64,000 bases of DNA from contig CM035806.1 in NCBI GenBank assembly GCA_020466095.1, positions 168,425,371-168,489,370 on the forward strand, read 5' to 3'. Of this stretch, positions 45,764 to 57,453 are shown piece after piece. The notes below the pieces were generated by a model, which did not search any database, was not told the DNA's origin, and saw nothing but the letters and a program-made list of their open reading frames with translations. A program made the translations under genes and the position numbers. How positions within the stretch are numbered: position 1 is the stretch's first letter; every line of letters starts with the position of its first letter. Origin of the DNA: Chlorops oryzae. Taxonomy: Eukaryota; Arthropoda; Insecta; Diptera; Chloropidae.

Positions 45764-46359
45764 ATCAGCTTTATCAAATTCGGTGCACGTCTCCGTCAAC
45801 GCAACGTATGAAAGTTGGGAACTTTCAATTTTGGACGTACGTCGAGTAATTTTGCAGCTGATTTTGCTGTTTTGTTAATTTGTAAAATCATTTAATCATT
45901 GGATATGCAGTGTTATGGCAATAAAAATGGAGGGCAAACTAATTGAGGCTGCACAAATATTTCCCTGACAGTCTTATAAAACGTTCGCTACGATCGCATG
46001 TCAGTCAAAAACGGTGACAGGTGACGTTCGACGTATTTTATGTGCACCTGCTATAACTGACTGATTCAGTCAGACTGAATGTTTATGTGGCGCTTCAATT
46101 TCGTATCGATGTTTAAAAAAATATATTTTCAGCCCATCCCTAGTTTCGGGTACACAGATTTTCTGATAAGGACGATTCAGTTGCGCGATATAACAGAGAA
46201 CTGCATTAATCCAAATCGATTTATTGGATTGATCTTTAATTGTATTTTCATTAATTGAATGTTTAATAATATAAATATATAGCAAATAATCTCTAAATCG
46301 GGGTCATGTTTTTCCGATAAAAGGTTCAAATAAAACAAAAAAAAAAAAAAACCGAAAAA

Positions 46360-49300
46360 ATGCCAAAAAAGGAGAAAACTAAAATCGTCGTTAGGGATCG
46401 TGTAGCGGAAAATATCTGCGACTTGAGCCTCTCGGAACTTACCGAAGTCCCGGTTTCGCAAATTGTAAGTACTGCAATGAACATTTAACAGGGAATCCTT
46501 TTTTAATCTTTCCGTTTTCATTTAAAAAGAAAAAAGGAAAAAGCAACCGTCAAAAAATATTTCCTAGAAATCCTGAAATTAGTATATGTGTATGGATTAG
46601 AGATAAATATGTGAGGTGTTCCCAAAAGTACTAAATAGAAATGCATTAACTTAAAAAAAAATTTTTTTTTTTTTATTTAATACCTAGTAATATTTATCTA
46701 CCTGTAGGTTATACATATTTCCCAGAATGGAGTCCTTGACATGAAACTATGTCATGTGTATATCATTAAAAGAGATGATGTACTATCTCTCTCTCTCTCT
46801 CTATAACGGCTCTTTGTGAGCAGAGAGGACCTATAGTTAAACAAGAAGAGAGATTTATTTCCATACGAAGCCTTTGCTCAATTTGAAAATTGTTCGTCGT
46901 TGATTCTTCAAGCAATTGTAAAAAGCTGTCTGCCATTTTCCCAAAAAATGCACAATTCAGTAATTTTAGAGCAATTACTGAAGCACATATCAACAAACAA
47001 TTATTTTTCCTTTTAATTAAACAAATTAAACTAGGTCAGTAGTTGATTGTAATTTCTGAAAATAAAAGCAAATATTGTTTTCTTCTGCTTTCCAAAATTT
47101 GAACATAGCACGATTGGCGCTGCTTTGTTCATATTCAGGCTATTCTGTTTGAGACTTCATTCTTCCTTCACTTTAATCATATAGAACTATAGTGCATACA
47201 AAAAAAGTAATGCAGGCCAATATTTTGGCGTTTCGTTATGTCTATTTCGTGTAAATTAAGTTTCCTGTGGTAACCACGCCATAACGAGTTTGTGGATGAA
47301 ACGTAATAGTAATTGTTACCACTAATCTTTTCGAAGTTGCAGCTATAGTTCTATATGCTTCATAATAGAATACGTATTGACACATATGTAACTATATATG
47401 TCACTCAGGAGCCGTTTCTATTTTGGTTTTTCAACACGGTCTTGTCCACCACGGTCATGGGTACCCACCAAAATGAGCATTTTTCACTTGGGTACTCACC
47501 AAAAGTATTTCTCTCTCGCTCTTTTGTTTTGCCTGCCGAGTAACATCTCTTTCTAACTGGCGCGAAACGTCCCGCAAAATATCTATGAGAGTGACATATA
47601 ATATGGTTATATGTTGGTGATTGACATCATTAGTTACTATAGATGGCGGTAGTTGCGCATAAAGCAACTGTGTGTTGAATGAAGTAGGCCCCTGTGCAGT
47701 GCATTCATTATGGATAAATCAAAAACGTAATTGCACGCCCTTCTGAAATATTCGGTTCCGGTCTAACAAATAGTTTTATAATGCGTTGTTAATGTCATGC
47801 ACATCTGCAAAATTTTTGTTAAAATAAGATTACTTAATACAAGTTTATTAGCTAATGGTTGATACTATCATACAGAACTCCATTAATTACATCATTATAA
47901 CTCCAACGAGAAATATGTTATATCTTTCATAAATGATCAAAATCCAATGAAATTAGATATCAATTCATTTTGTCTTTTCATCACTGGTATTGAGGTACCC
48001 ACCACGTCTGGTACCCAAGCAGTTTTAGGTACTCATGCGTCGAATATGACCGATTCTCAACTAAAGTTCTGAGATTCCACACTTCTGTGGTTGATATGAA
48101 ATATTCAGTGATATCATAACTAAAATTGCTCGATACATAATTAGTGGCTCAAGTACTTATTACATATCATGATAAATACGCAATGCATAAACTATATATT
48201 TTTGGATCTTTCTGAATGAAAAGTGGTCACAGAATTGCATACAATATCATATAAAAAACTTAAAAAAATTTTAAATTAGAAAGTAAAAGCATAAAAAAAT
48301 ATTTCATAGCAAGTATGTTTAGTTAGCAAAATGTGAGCGAATACTCCAAAATTATGGCATCACTAGTTTCACCACGGAATTCGGTTGTTGTTGTAAGTGT
48401 CCCACTATATTACTATATGGTATATAGTAATATATGGTATTGACATTCAAGAGTGATGGGCGTGGCCGATTTTGATGAAACCTCTTTTTGTTTTTGCTTA
48501 ATTTCATTATAATATGGCTCGATGCCAAGTTAAATCGTTCTGCTAGCACTCAATTGTATGAAGTGATCCCACTGTGCGACGGGTCGGTTAAGAAAACTTT
48601 CAGCCCGATTCTGAATATTCCCGGGGAAAAATTTAACTTTTCTCGAGACTAAAATTCTCCTTTTAAATTGATAGGAAGGAAAATTATGGGATGGGTCAAA
48701 TACCCATTCCCCATCAAATTCTTCCCAATATTAAAAAAGAATAATGTTACTCTCGAGAAATGTAATTCCCGGAATTTGTTCCGGAATATCAGATCGCGTT
48801 TTATCGAAAGCAAGAGACTCGTTACTAAAAATGTGAACTGTACCAACCACTGTGGTTGGATCTGAACTGAATGAATCTCTAGGAGTCCATGATAACAGCT
48901 GCCAGTAAAAATGTGCATTAGAAAAAGTTCAACACAAATATAAAAACCTTTAATTTGTAAAGTATTTTCTTATGTTCTCGTCTCGGAGTTCTTTTTCTTT
49001 CACCGCCCAAAATCCAACCACCAAAAAAAAAAAAAACTCAACACTTTGTAACCCTGAATTTTGATCGTTTGAATTCAATTTCAATGCCCTCGCTGTAAAT
49101 TTTTGGAAATCGAGCAGCACTACTTCATATTTTTCCACTCGAATCCACTTTCATAGCCAAAAAAAAAAAGAAAGCATACCATTTTTTTGGGGGTTGCTCA
49201 ACAAAAATCCGTTATGCTGGCATATTCGGCAATCTCACCCTCTTTCTCTCACGTCTACCTTTCTCTTTCTTCCTCACAATCTGTAAACCATTTGTGCATG

Positions 49301-52300
49301 TGCAATTCTCTCGCCAATTGCAAATTTTTGCTTTCCTTTGATACCATCCAACCAAACCGAAAAATAATTCCGTAATTTCCAAAAAATTTTAAAAACATTC
49401 TTTTCTCGACCTTTTCTCCTTTCGCACACAGGCATCTTTTAAGCGCGTCAATGTTTTGGACTTATCCAGCAACAGGCTAAAAACCCTCAGTGTGAGTATA
49501 TTTTTTTTTTGCTTTCCCTTTTCATCAACAACAACCTCGTTATTCGTTATTCGTCGTTCGTCGTTCGTCGGTCGTGGTTCGTCATTCGTCATTCGTCATT
49601 TGTTGTGCCGTCACAAGTAGGAATAAGGAAAGGATTCACTCGCTCTGTCGTTGAAGAGCACGCGACGCGTCCAAAGAGTGGTCTTGTGAGAGCGGTAAAC
49701 CGAATGAAGGAACATTTTGTGTATAACATTCGCTCACAGGTGGCATTGTCTGTTCATTGAGTTCATTGACCCAAGTGCACGAATATAAATATAAGCTCGA
49801 AAGTGAAATGAATACAAGCGAAGAGTGCTTTCGAAACTGTAGGAAAAAGGAAATGATTTAGGAAACGATAAAGAATAAGTTGAAAGTGAATGCGTCAATA
49901 TTGGACTTGGACTTGGAAATGGAAATGGACATTGGAAAAGAGCTATAATTGTTCGATATGAATTTTGCTATTTTAATGAACTTTGAGTGTATCTGGAAAG
50001 TGTGAGTCGTGCGCCGTGAGCCGTGAGCCTTGTGAAAAATTGATTTTTCCCCTCAAGATCCTAGGCTGTGTATGGCGTTTATTGATTTTCTTTCGAAATA
50101 TTACATACAGTAAATATGTATGCATGTATGTGTATATTGTTGGACAGTCAGGCGGCTCTTAGAGCCCTATCAGCATCCCGCAAGGGTTATCATTATGATT
50201 TACGGGCTTGGCAACCCCGCGGACCCTAGCCAACTGAGTGCCAAAACAGACCGACTGAGTATGGAGTCACAATTTGGTAGCGTCGTCATAGTGCGGCGTG
50301 ACAGGTTTTAGCATACGACCGATACCAAGCATGGCGTGTTGCAGCTATAGTAGTTATAGCTGTATTCACGCCATTAACTTAACATAACATGTTACCACGG
50401 GATCCGGTGCCCCGGGATGCGTTTTAGCATCCCGCCGGATATTGGGTTTGGCCCTTCGGGGCGTTTCGTGGTGGCTGTGGTAATTTATGAGGTGAGGATA
50501 GCACCGTATCCCCACCCAGGATAGCCTATTCGGGCCATACTCACTGATGAGGCAAGATGGGAACCTGGGGGAAGAAGCAGACTTCCCCTGGGGAAAATTT
50601 AAAATGTCGACCGAAGCACCACGTGTATGTGGTAGACACTAAACCAAAAAGCGAAAGCCCTATCAGCATTCATCATAAACTCTAAACAAGTTCACGAGTG
50701 CCACGGACTCCTTCAAATCGTATCCAAGAGAAACACGGTTATTCTATACTCGATACCGGGGCATAAAGGAAATGAAGGCAATAAAAGGGCGGACTGCCTG
50801 GCCAAAAGGGCCGCGACGAATCCCCTCATTGGGCCAGAACCTTTTTGCGGAGTTAACAATAGCTTCAGAAACGACCTGATTAGAAAATGGAAAGAACGTA
50901 GCCTCAATGAAAACTGGTGAGCCCACAAGGGCATGCGGCAGGCAAAGAGGCGGCTCATATCTCCAAGAACTAAGAACTATCAGGGCGGAGCTATACTTAA
51001 CCTAAGCAGAATTTATATTAAAATCTTCACTGAACTGTTAACGGGGCACTGTAAACTGAAATATCACCTGAAAAAGATGGGAGTGGTAAAAGAGGATCTC
51101 TGCAGGCTTTTTAGTCGCAGTAGCCCTTCCACCTGTTCGGAAAAATACTGCACTAAGATGAGAGAGCTCAGTTTTGTATAAAATACATGTGCCAATGCTT
51201 CGGCTAGGAGTAAACTCACGTGGCTAGTGACAAGAATAATAAGTCCTCAAGCATTTAGTCGCTCAAGTACTTTGGAGATTCATAAACAGTCTCGCGACCT
51301 ACTTGAAAGGAACATGGGCTGCACAAAAGTATCTCTTTGGTCATCGTGGTGGTGTCCTTACAGCCTAAATTAATAATAATAAATAAATTGAATAATTGTG
51401 CGTTCGTCGTTCAATACAGCTCCGCAATATTACCTCGTCAATACATACATCGATAGAGTCTAACTGCCTGGGGAGTCTTCTGCAAACGAAAAAATACAGA
51501 CCGAAATTTTGAATGTTGGTTGCATTGTGAAAGACACTCACAATTCCAATATGTGTAGATATTTTTTTTAAATTTTATTTTTTATAAATTTTGGAAATTA
51601 TTTAATTTAATATATGTATATTTTTTATTTACCAACAGAAAAATTTTCTCACTCTCACTCGACTTGTCCGATTGGACTTGAGCAAAAATCAATTGAAATC
51701 TTTACCCGAGGATTTTGGACATTTGCACAGTCTACGTCATTTGGATTTATACGATAACAATTTGGAGTATTTACCTCTTACTTTTGGAGAATTGATTAAT
51801 CTGCGTTATTTAGATTTAAAAGGGAATCCGTTGGTACCAGCACTTGCACAAATTGTTGGACTATGCTCAACGACTAAGGAGTGTCAGGACTCCGCACGCA
51901 AAACGGTTAGATAATATTTTCTTTAAATATAAACAATATATTATTTATCTAGAGTAGAGTAGAAATGAATTAAAAAACGATACTGAAGCCTATAAATCCG
52001 ATCAAAACATTATTATTCATACAATCGATTACACTAGATAACAAATAATTAATTTTTATTTCTTCTGAACATTAAAAATCATTTTTTTAAAATGGATTTT
52101 GGCCTCTAAACATGAAAAATGGTATGAAAAAAATCATTTACAGAAGGGTTTTTTTTATTATTTATTTTTGAAAGAAAAAAAAATTTATTTTTGGGGGTGG
52201 AATAGAAAAAAAACGACTAATTTTCGTCTAAAAAGATGAGTTTTATTTTATGTTTAAAGGCCCAAAAAATCTTATTTTCTTGACAGATCTAAAAACTATG

Positions 52301-54426
52301 TGAGAAAGAGTTGTAGAGGCGATTATTATCTTTTCTGTTTAAGGGGTAATTTTTTCAAATCGGATGATGCACTGACGAGTTCTGCTCGAAAAATACACTC
52401 TGAAACACATTTTTTTTTTTCTTTCAAAAATCAATATAAAAAAAACCCTTTCATAAAAATTTTTTAAAATATTTTTTTCGTGTTCAGAAGGCCAAAGTCC
52501 ATAAGAAAAGTGCATTTAGATGTTCTGGTTAAAAAAAAATTAAATACTTACTTGTAAGCTAGTGTAATCGCAATCCTCTCTGAATTATTTTCTTTTGTCT
52601 TCCAAAAGGAGAACCGTCTACTAGGGCATCATGTAATTAAAAAAAAAAAAAAAAAAAAAAAAACTGTATAAAATGCCTGACGCTCGGAAATCCATTGTTT
52701 GGAACGCAGCAATCTTTGAATGACCCAATATATTTATTATAACTATGACAGTTATAACTAAATGACCCTTTTTATACCTGACACACTCTGTGTCGAGGGT
52801 ATATTGCGTTTGTGTGGTTGTGTGTAACACCCAGAACCATTCGAGATAGACCATACAAAATATAGAAAGAAATGATCAGCGTCACCAGGAGATTCTATTT
52901 AGACATGTCGTCTGTCTGTCTGCTCTGTCCGTCTGTCTGTCTGTCTTTGTTCTTCGTCTCTGTCTGATCTCTGTCGTTGCTATCTGCTTGTCTGTCCTGT
53001 CGAACTGTAGTCGATGCCTGTCATGCATCGTTTTAGTACTGTCTGTCGTTCGATCAATGTCAAGTTATACGTTACTTATCGAATGGAGTTGTAGCTATCT
53101 TGACAAATAATTTGGATGCGTGCTCACGGCACTATGAGTAAGAACAAGTTGCGAGAATGGAACAACCGATCGGATCCATTTTTAGAGGGTACCTCCAGTA
53201 CTAGGGTCTGTTACGAAAAATCACAAAAACTGCTCTAAAATCGAATTTTTTCAACATATTTGATGAAATTTATGATTTGAAGCTATGATTTCAAGGCAAA
53301 TAATACGATGTACAAAAATTTTAAAAGTGGGCGTGGCAGAAGGGCGTTTTTCGAAAATTGTCCCCTACACCCGAAATTCAAATGGGACTTGAACGAAATT
53401 TGGCACTTATGCTTATTTTGTAGCCACAAATATCCTCCCAAAAAATTTCCTTGGTCGGTCCATTATTAAGGGTACCTCCAGTACTAGGGTCTGTCACAAA
53501 AATCTCAAAACTGCCTCAAAATCGGACTTTTTCGAAATATTTCAATGAAACTTAGGATTTGAGCGTATATCTACGCCTCCGATTAGAATTGGAAAAAATA
53601 AATGGAAAAGTGGGCGTGGAAAAGGGGCGGTTTTCATAAAGAAATTTAACAAAAGTCGGTATATTGGGCCCTTTATGGCCTTAAACACCTCTTGATATTA
53701 AAAATTATTTAAACACATTTGTCTGTGTCGGGCTCAAAAGAAGAAATTATAAAGATTAAAATTTTCAGGTTGAATTCATGGCATCCATGCAAATTGAAGC
53801 CGAGAACATTCGAACGCAACAAGTTGAAGAAGCAGAAGCAGAAGAAGCGAGAGCGAGAAGGAAACGAAGAAGTCGACGAATCGAATTTGTATGACGAAGC
53901 TGTTGGCGGTGATGAGAATATAAATTCCGATTATAATCAAAATATGCATGATAATCGGAATATGCAAACTCAACAGAAATCGAAAAAATCATCGAAAAAA
54001 GGCAAAAGCAAAAATTCGAAAAACAATCATAATTCTTCTGGTACAAGCAAATCGGTTCAAACCATACCTGTACAGATAACTAGCTGCAGCGTTAAAGGTG
54101 CCAGGGGCAATGGCCGTGGTAAGAACAATGGCAGTGGCGGAGGCGGAGGCGCAGGTGGCGGCAACAATTCAACGAAAATTCCACGAAGTCGAACTCGTAC
54201 GTTGCAAAGTACCGCCCTATCATCGATATTGACATTCTTCATATTATTGTTGGCAAATGTTTTCATCATCTATTTGGTAATGTTTAAAAATCCGGAAATC
54301 GCTGAATTCATTGTCAACATTATACCGCAACAATATCGAAATTGGGTCGCTGAAAAGACCGAAATCTTTCGCTTGCACGTAACTGATTGGATCTCCCATT
54401 TTATAACACCGCCCGATGAGAACTGA
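46360..54426 (+). CDS. LRRC59-type ER membrane leucine-rich-repeat protein
   Basis: LRRC59 is a tail-anchored ER/nuclear-envelope protein linked to ribosome binding and FGF/importin traffic in vertebrates. Coding exons 46360-46464, 49432-49491, 51639-51905, 53769-54426; the first three joins are phase 0. The N-terminus MPKKEKTKIVVRD leads into ICDLSLSELTEVPVSQI, then LRRs VNVLDLSSNRLKTLS, LVRLDLSKNQLKSLPEDFG, LRHLDLYDNNLEYLPLTFG and LRYLDLKGNPLVPAL. Exon 4 continues VEFMASMQIEAENIRTQQVE, as in the LRRC59 coiled coil. A charged and Gly/Asn-rich linker follows, then one helix (LSSILTFFILLLANVFIIYL) and a short lumenal tail. Within exon 4 the frame must shift by +1 in the GAA/AAG-rich stretch 53820-53870 to reach the membrane segment. 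Introns 2 and 3 carry retrotransposon and DINE-like insertions. Confidence 0.88.
47400..47595. mobile_element. GTCACTC MITE, copy 2
   Basis: About 196 bp in LRRC59 intron 1; GTCACTCAGGAGCCGTTTCT to ATCTATGAGAGTGAC. Confidence 0.85.
48601..48797. mobile_element. MITE, CAGCCCGATT family, copy 3
   Basis: Starts CAGCCCGATTCTGAATATTC; the right end (GTTCCGGAATATCAGATCG) is decayed. The interior (CATAATTTTCC / GGGTCAAATACCCATT) matches copy 2. Confidence 0.7.
49541..49605 (+). repeat. Degenerate 7-bp minisatellite
   Basis: About nine tandem heptamers of the types CGTTATT, CGTCGTT, CGTCGGT and CGTCATT, 50 bp into LRRC59 intron 2. Confidence 0.85.
50137..51390 (+). mobile_element. I-clade non-LTR retrotransposon fragment (RNase H), interrupted
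   Basis: In LRRC59 intron 2, same strand as the host. The 5' end retains the RNase H motif DSQAALRALSA at about 50139. After an insert (50177-50655) the frame resumes SAFIINSKQVHECHGLL, IPGHKGNEGNKRADCLAKRA. A stop follows NENW, then LLTGHCKLKYHLKKMG and a zinc-knuckle-like region. The 3' end has an AT-rich (TAA)n-like tail at about 51370-51388, as in I elements. Inactive. Confidence 0.78.
50177..50655 (+). mobile_element. 479-bp insertion in the retrotransposon, 14-bp target duplication
   Basis: AGCCCTATCAGCAT occurs at 50163-50176 and again at 50656-50669, immediately flanking this segment. The insert is GC-rich (GATCCGGTGCCCCGGGATGC, GGCCCTTCGGGGCG) and unlike its surroundings. No ORF. 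The duplication length suggests target-primed (non-LTR/SINE) insertion; the family is unknown to me. Confidence 0.8.
52040..52560. repeat. Degenerate inverted repeat in LRRC59 intron 3
   Basis: GGATTTTGGCCTCTAAACATG and CATTTACAGAAGGGTTTTTT on the left pair roughly with AAAAAACCCTTTCATAAAAA and TTCAGAAGGCCAAAGTCC on the right. A decayed TIR element is likely. Confidence 0.5.
52773..53735 (-). mobile_element. DINE-1/Helentron-like repeat, copy B (inverted)
   Basis: Reverse complement of 15241-16125: begins TATACCTGACACACTCTGTG and ends at ACACATTTGTCTGTGTCGGG. The inner edge is only about 33 bp from the acceptor of LRRC59 exon 4 (53767-53768), so branch point and pyrimidine tract lie in or at the edge of the element. 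Confidence 0.7.
53820..53870 (+). other. Apparent +1 frameshift in LRRC59-type exon 4
   Basis: The exon enters in the frame giving VEFMASMQIEAENIRTQQVE, which would stop at TGA 53895-53897. The frame with the acidic linker, membrane helix and stop at 54426 differs by one base. Both frames are open in the AAGCAGAAG-rich segment. Confidence 0.65.
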
Positions 54427-55434
54427 CGATTCATATATTTGAAGCCATAAAACATCTCACACATGATAATGATGATGATGATGATGATGATGATGGGGTG
54501 CGCACCAGACTCTCATCATATGAATTCAGTTGGAAAAATGCGATTATTTTGATTTGTTTTTGATTGAGACGTTGGCGTTGGTAACTATGAACAATGAATA
54601 TGCACATACATACATATATATTTATATAAGTATATGTAGCTTTTATATATTGTCGCCATAAATTTTGGAATTTCCACATTCGATTCTGTTCATTTTGAAG
54701 AAGTTCATAGTTCACGCACATTTTTTTTTTTGCCTAAAAGTATGCAAAACGGTTCTAGTTTCGCCTTATTCTGATGCTCAAACTTAATTTTATTTCTCTC
54801 TTAATTAATTATTATTATTTATTTATTTATTTCTTTTATTTTTTGCATCAGACCGTGCGAAGATTTTGCTGCTACGTTTCCCTTAAATGCACGGGGGAGG
54901 GGCACTTACAGTCTTAATTAACGGGTCATTCTCTACATTTCAGTGTCCTCGATTCCTGACCTTCTATTTTCAAATTCATACATAATCTCGTCTATTCATT
55001 CTCATCTATTCTCAAGTTGCACATTCCCGGCTTTCCCAACTGTTTTGTGGTTTGTTTAGGTTTCAAATATTAAAAAAAAAATTTAAAAAAAAAACAAAAA
55101 ATCCAAATGCAACTAATTGGCACTTTCTTATAATTTTTATTTCATACACATTTCACATTTTAGGTTTAGAAATCAGCTAAAAGTTTTTGGTTTTTTTTTT
55201 TTTTTAAAACATTTTTTTTATTTGTGCTCCTCTAGAGGCCACCAAGAGGCACCAATCAAGCACTTGCATTTATTTTTTCCTCTTTCACAAAGTAGCTATA
55301 ATTGTTTAATGCCAATTTATTGTCTAACTAAGCCAAAGACTTTATACAAATAATTGAAAATTATTTATTTTTATATTTAAAAAAAAAAAAAAAAAAAAAA
55401 ATAAGAGCCATTGTTTAATTTAAGTTCAAATAAA
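54427..55434 (+). other. Probable 3' UTR of the LRRC59-type gene
   Basis: Contains (GAT)n at about 54469-54494 and AT-rich sequence. AATAAA at 55429-55434 follows a poly-A run. Confidence 0.45.
55429..55434 (+). terminator. Candidate poly(A) signal for the LRRC59-type gene
   Basis: AATAAA in TTCAAATAAAAATTATG, about 1 kb after the stop codon; closer signals may exist. Confidence 0.35.
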
Positions 55435-55957
55435 AATTATGAATATATTTGTATGCATGAATCAAGATGAAAATCGTCTAGGTTTTTATGTAAGTTATTA
55501 TTATTATTATTAAAATATTATTATTATTTTTTCATTTCAAAGAAACTAGATTTTACTTAAAATATAAGTTTGATACTAATTTACAATTTGTGTCTCTAGT
55601 TCAGGCAGTAAACCAGATCTCAGTTAAAACAGATATTTTCATTAAAATAGTAGTTATGTAGTATTAGTTCGATCCAAGCAATGTCCTCCGATAAAACTGA
55701 AATTGGCTCAAATGATATCTTCTTTGAATTCTAATTTGGAGTTGGCCCATTAACTATACAAAATCCATATGTACGATTTATCCTGATTGTGTGCTGTAAG
55801 CTGTTTGGACGGCTTCTTTGATGAATTTTAAAACGATCTGATTTTTTTTTGGCTCGTATAAAATTGGCTAAAATAATATTTGATGTAAAATGTACGATCG
55901 CTGTTTGAAAGTTAATAGCAAGACATACTATGTACCATATATAACTATGTATATTAT

Positions 55958-56161
55958 GTCACTCAGGAGCCGTTTCTATTTTGGCTCTTTTTAACACGGT
56001 CTTTTGGGTACCCACCACGGTCATGGGTACCCACCAAAATGAGCATTTTTCACTTAGGTACTCACCAAAAGTATTTCTGTCTCGCTCTTTTGTTTTGCCT
56101 GCCGAGTAACATCTCTTTCTAACTGGCGCGAAATGTCCCGCCCAAAATCTATGAGAGTGAC
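55958..56161. mobile_element. GTCACTC MITE, copy 3
   Basis: 204 bp, GTCACTCAGGAGCCGTTTCT to TCTATGAGAGTGAC, same orientation as copies 2 and 4. Confidence 0.87.
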
Positions 56162-57251
56162 ATATATAGTAATATATGCTCTGTAGTACATCGCAATCAT
56201 TCGATAGATATAGTATCGTTAATCGGCTGCATTAAAAACGTTGAGAGTTTATTTTCATGTTTTTAATTCACAAATCATGCTCCAATTACTTACTTTATCG
56301 GCTGATTTAATTAATGCATATAAAACTACTAATACTGCTATTATAATGAACATAATCGATTGTGCATATATGATGTGAAGACCCGAAATAATTTTTTTCA
56401 TTTAAATGTTCTTCAATTATGACAAAAAAAAAAACAAAAAATTAAAAAAAAATATTTAAATTTAAAAAAATATAAAAAAAATAAAAAAAAAATATTTAAA
56501 AAAATTAATAAAAAAAATAAACCAAAGTGAGATAATTAAAGGCGAAGGAAAAATTTTAAAACCATAAAAAATATAAAAGATTATCAAAAGTACATGAGTG
56601 ACTGCGTCAAAAGTCAATGAAATATTTCCGAAATATAGAAGAAGAATACAGCGCCCACAGAGCCATAATCTAATAAATAGATACATACATTCAAAGTTTT
56701 TTGATCAATAATTAAATCATCGCCTCGAACAAAATCATTTCACACTTCTTTACTGTTCTGAAATATTGAGAAATGTCCAAGAGTTGACCACATTTTGGAA
56801 AGCTTAAAGGGCTAAAAGAAGTATTATTGAAAGTGAAAGTAAAAAAAAAAAAAATAGCATAAAAACAACGTTATTCGAGGCGATTCAATTGAAATAAAAA
56901 AAAAATATATATATATACATATACCGCTAATTAAAAGCACTTGCATACGTACATTTAAATCGATGTGAATTGTTGTCGTCCACAAACTTTTTTAGCTTAA
57001 GAAGATTAATACAAAAGCAATGCTAATGAATCAAAAAATTCGATTGAATAATTTTTATTTTTCAAATGTATCTATCAGCATATCTAAATGCTCTTTTCAT
57101 TGAAGAATGAACCAAAGTTCTTTTTTTTTTTCTTTATATTTTCCTTCAAGCCATTTTGAACCAAAATTAGTGTCAATAGTAGCTTTTCTGTACATTAATC
57201 ATTGCTCTCGCTCTCGACAGATTAAGCAAACCATCATATATAACTATATAT

Positions 57252-57453
57252 GTCACTCAGGAGCCGTTTCCATTTTGGCTCTTTTCAACACGGTCTTGGG
57301 TACCCACCACGGTCTTGGGTACCCACCAAAATGAGCATCTTTCACTTGGGTACTCACCAAAAGTATTTCTGTCTCGCTCTTTTGTTTTGCCTGCCGAGTA
57401 ACATCTCTTTCTAACTGGCGCGAAATGTCCCGCCCAAAATCTAATAGAGTGAC
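57252..57453. mobile_element. GTCACTC MITE, copy 4
   Basis: 202 bp, very similar to copy 3; AT-rich flanks TATAT on both sides. Confidence 0.87.

Larger units (their letters stand above)
42073..46359. other. Intergenic between COX11 and the LRRC59-type gene (divergent)
   Basis: The two genes point away from each other, but 4.3 kb separates them, filled with repeats listed at 43139, 44098, 44725, 44976 and 45638. No further gene found. Confidence 0.6.
46465..49431. other. Intron 1 of the LRRC59-type gene
   Basis: Holds (CT)n at about 46786-46803, the GTCACTC MITE copy 2, the CAGCCCGATT MITE copy 3, and otherwise AT-rich DNA. No gene seen inside it. Confidence 0.6.

Noticed and set aside
53719..53768. 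Upstream start (MSVSGSKEEIIK) for the membrane-anchor ORF
   Set aside because: Those codons are the end of the DINE-like repeat and the splice acceptor; the LRR exons show the true entry.
56462..56686. 74-codon minus-strand hydrophobic ORF
   Set aside because: Encoded by an A-rich simple-sequence stretch (runs of Phe and Ile), not by a conserved gene.
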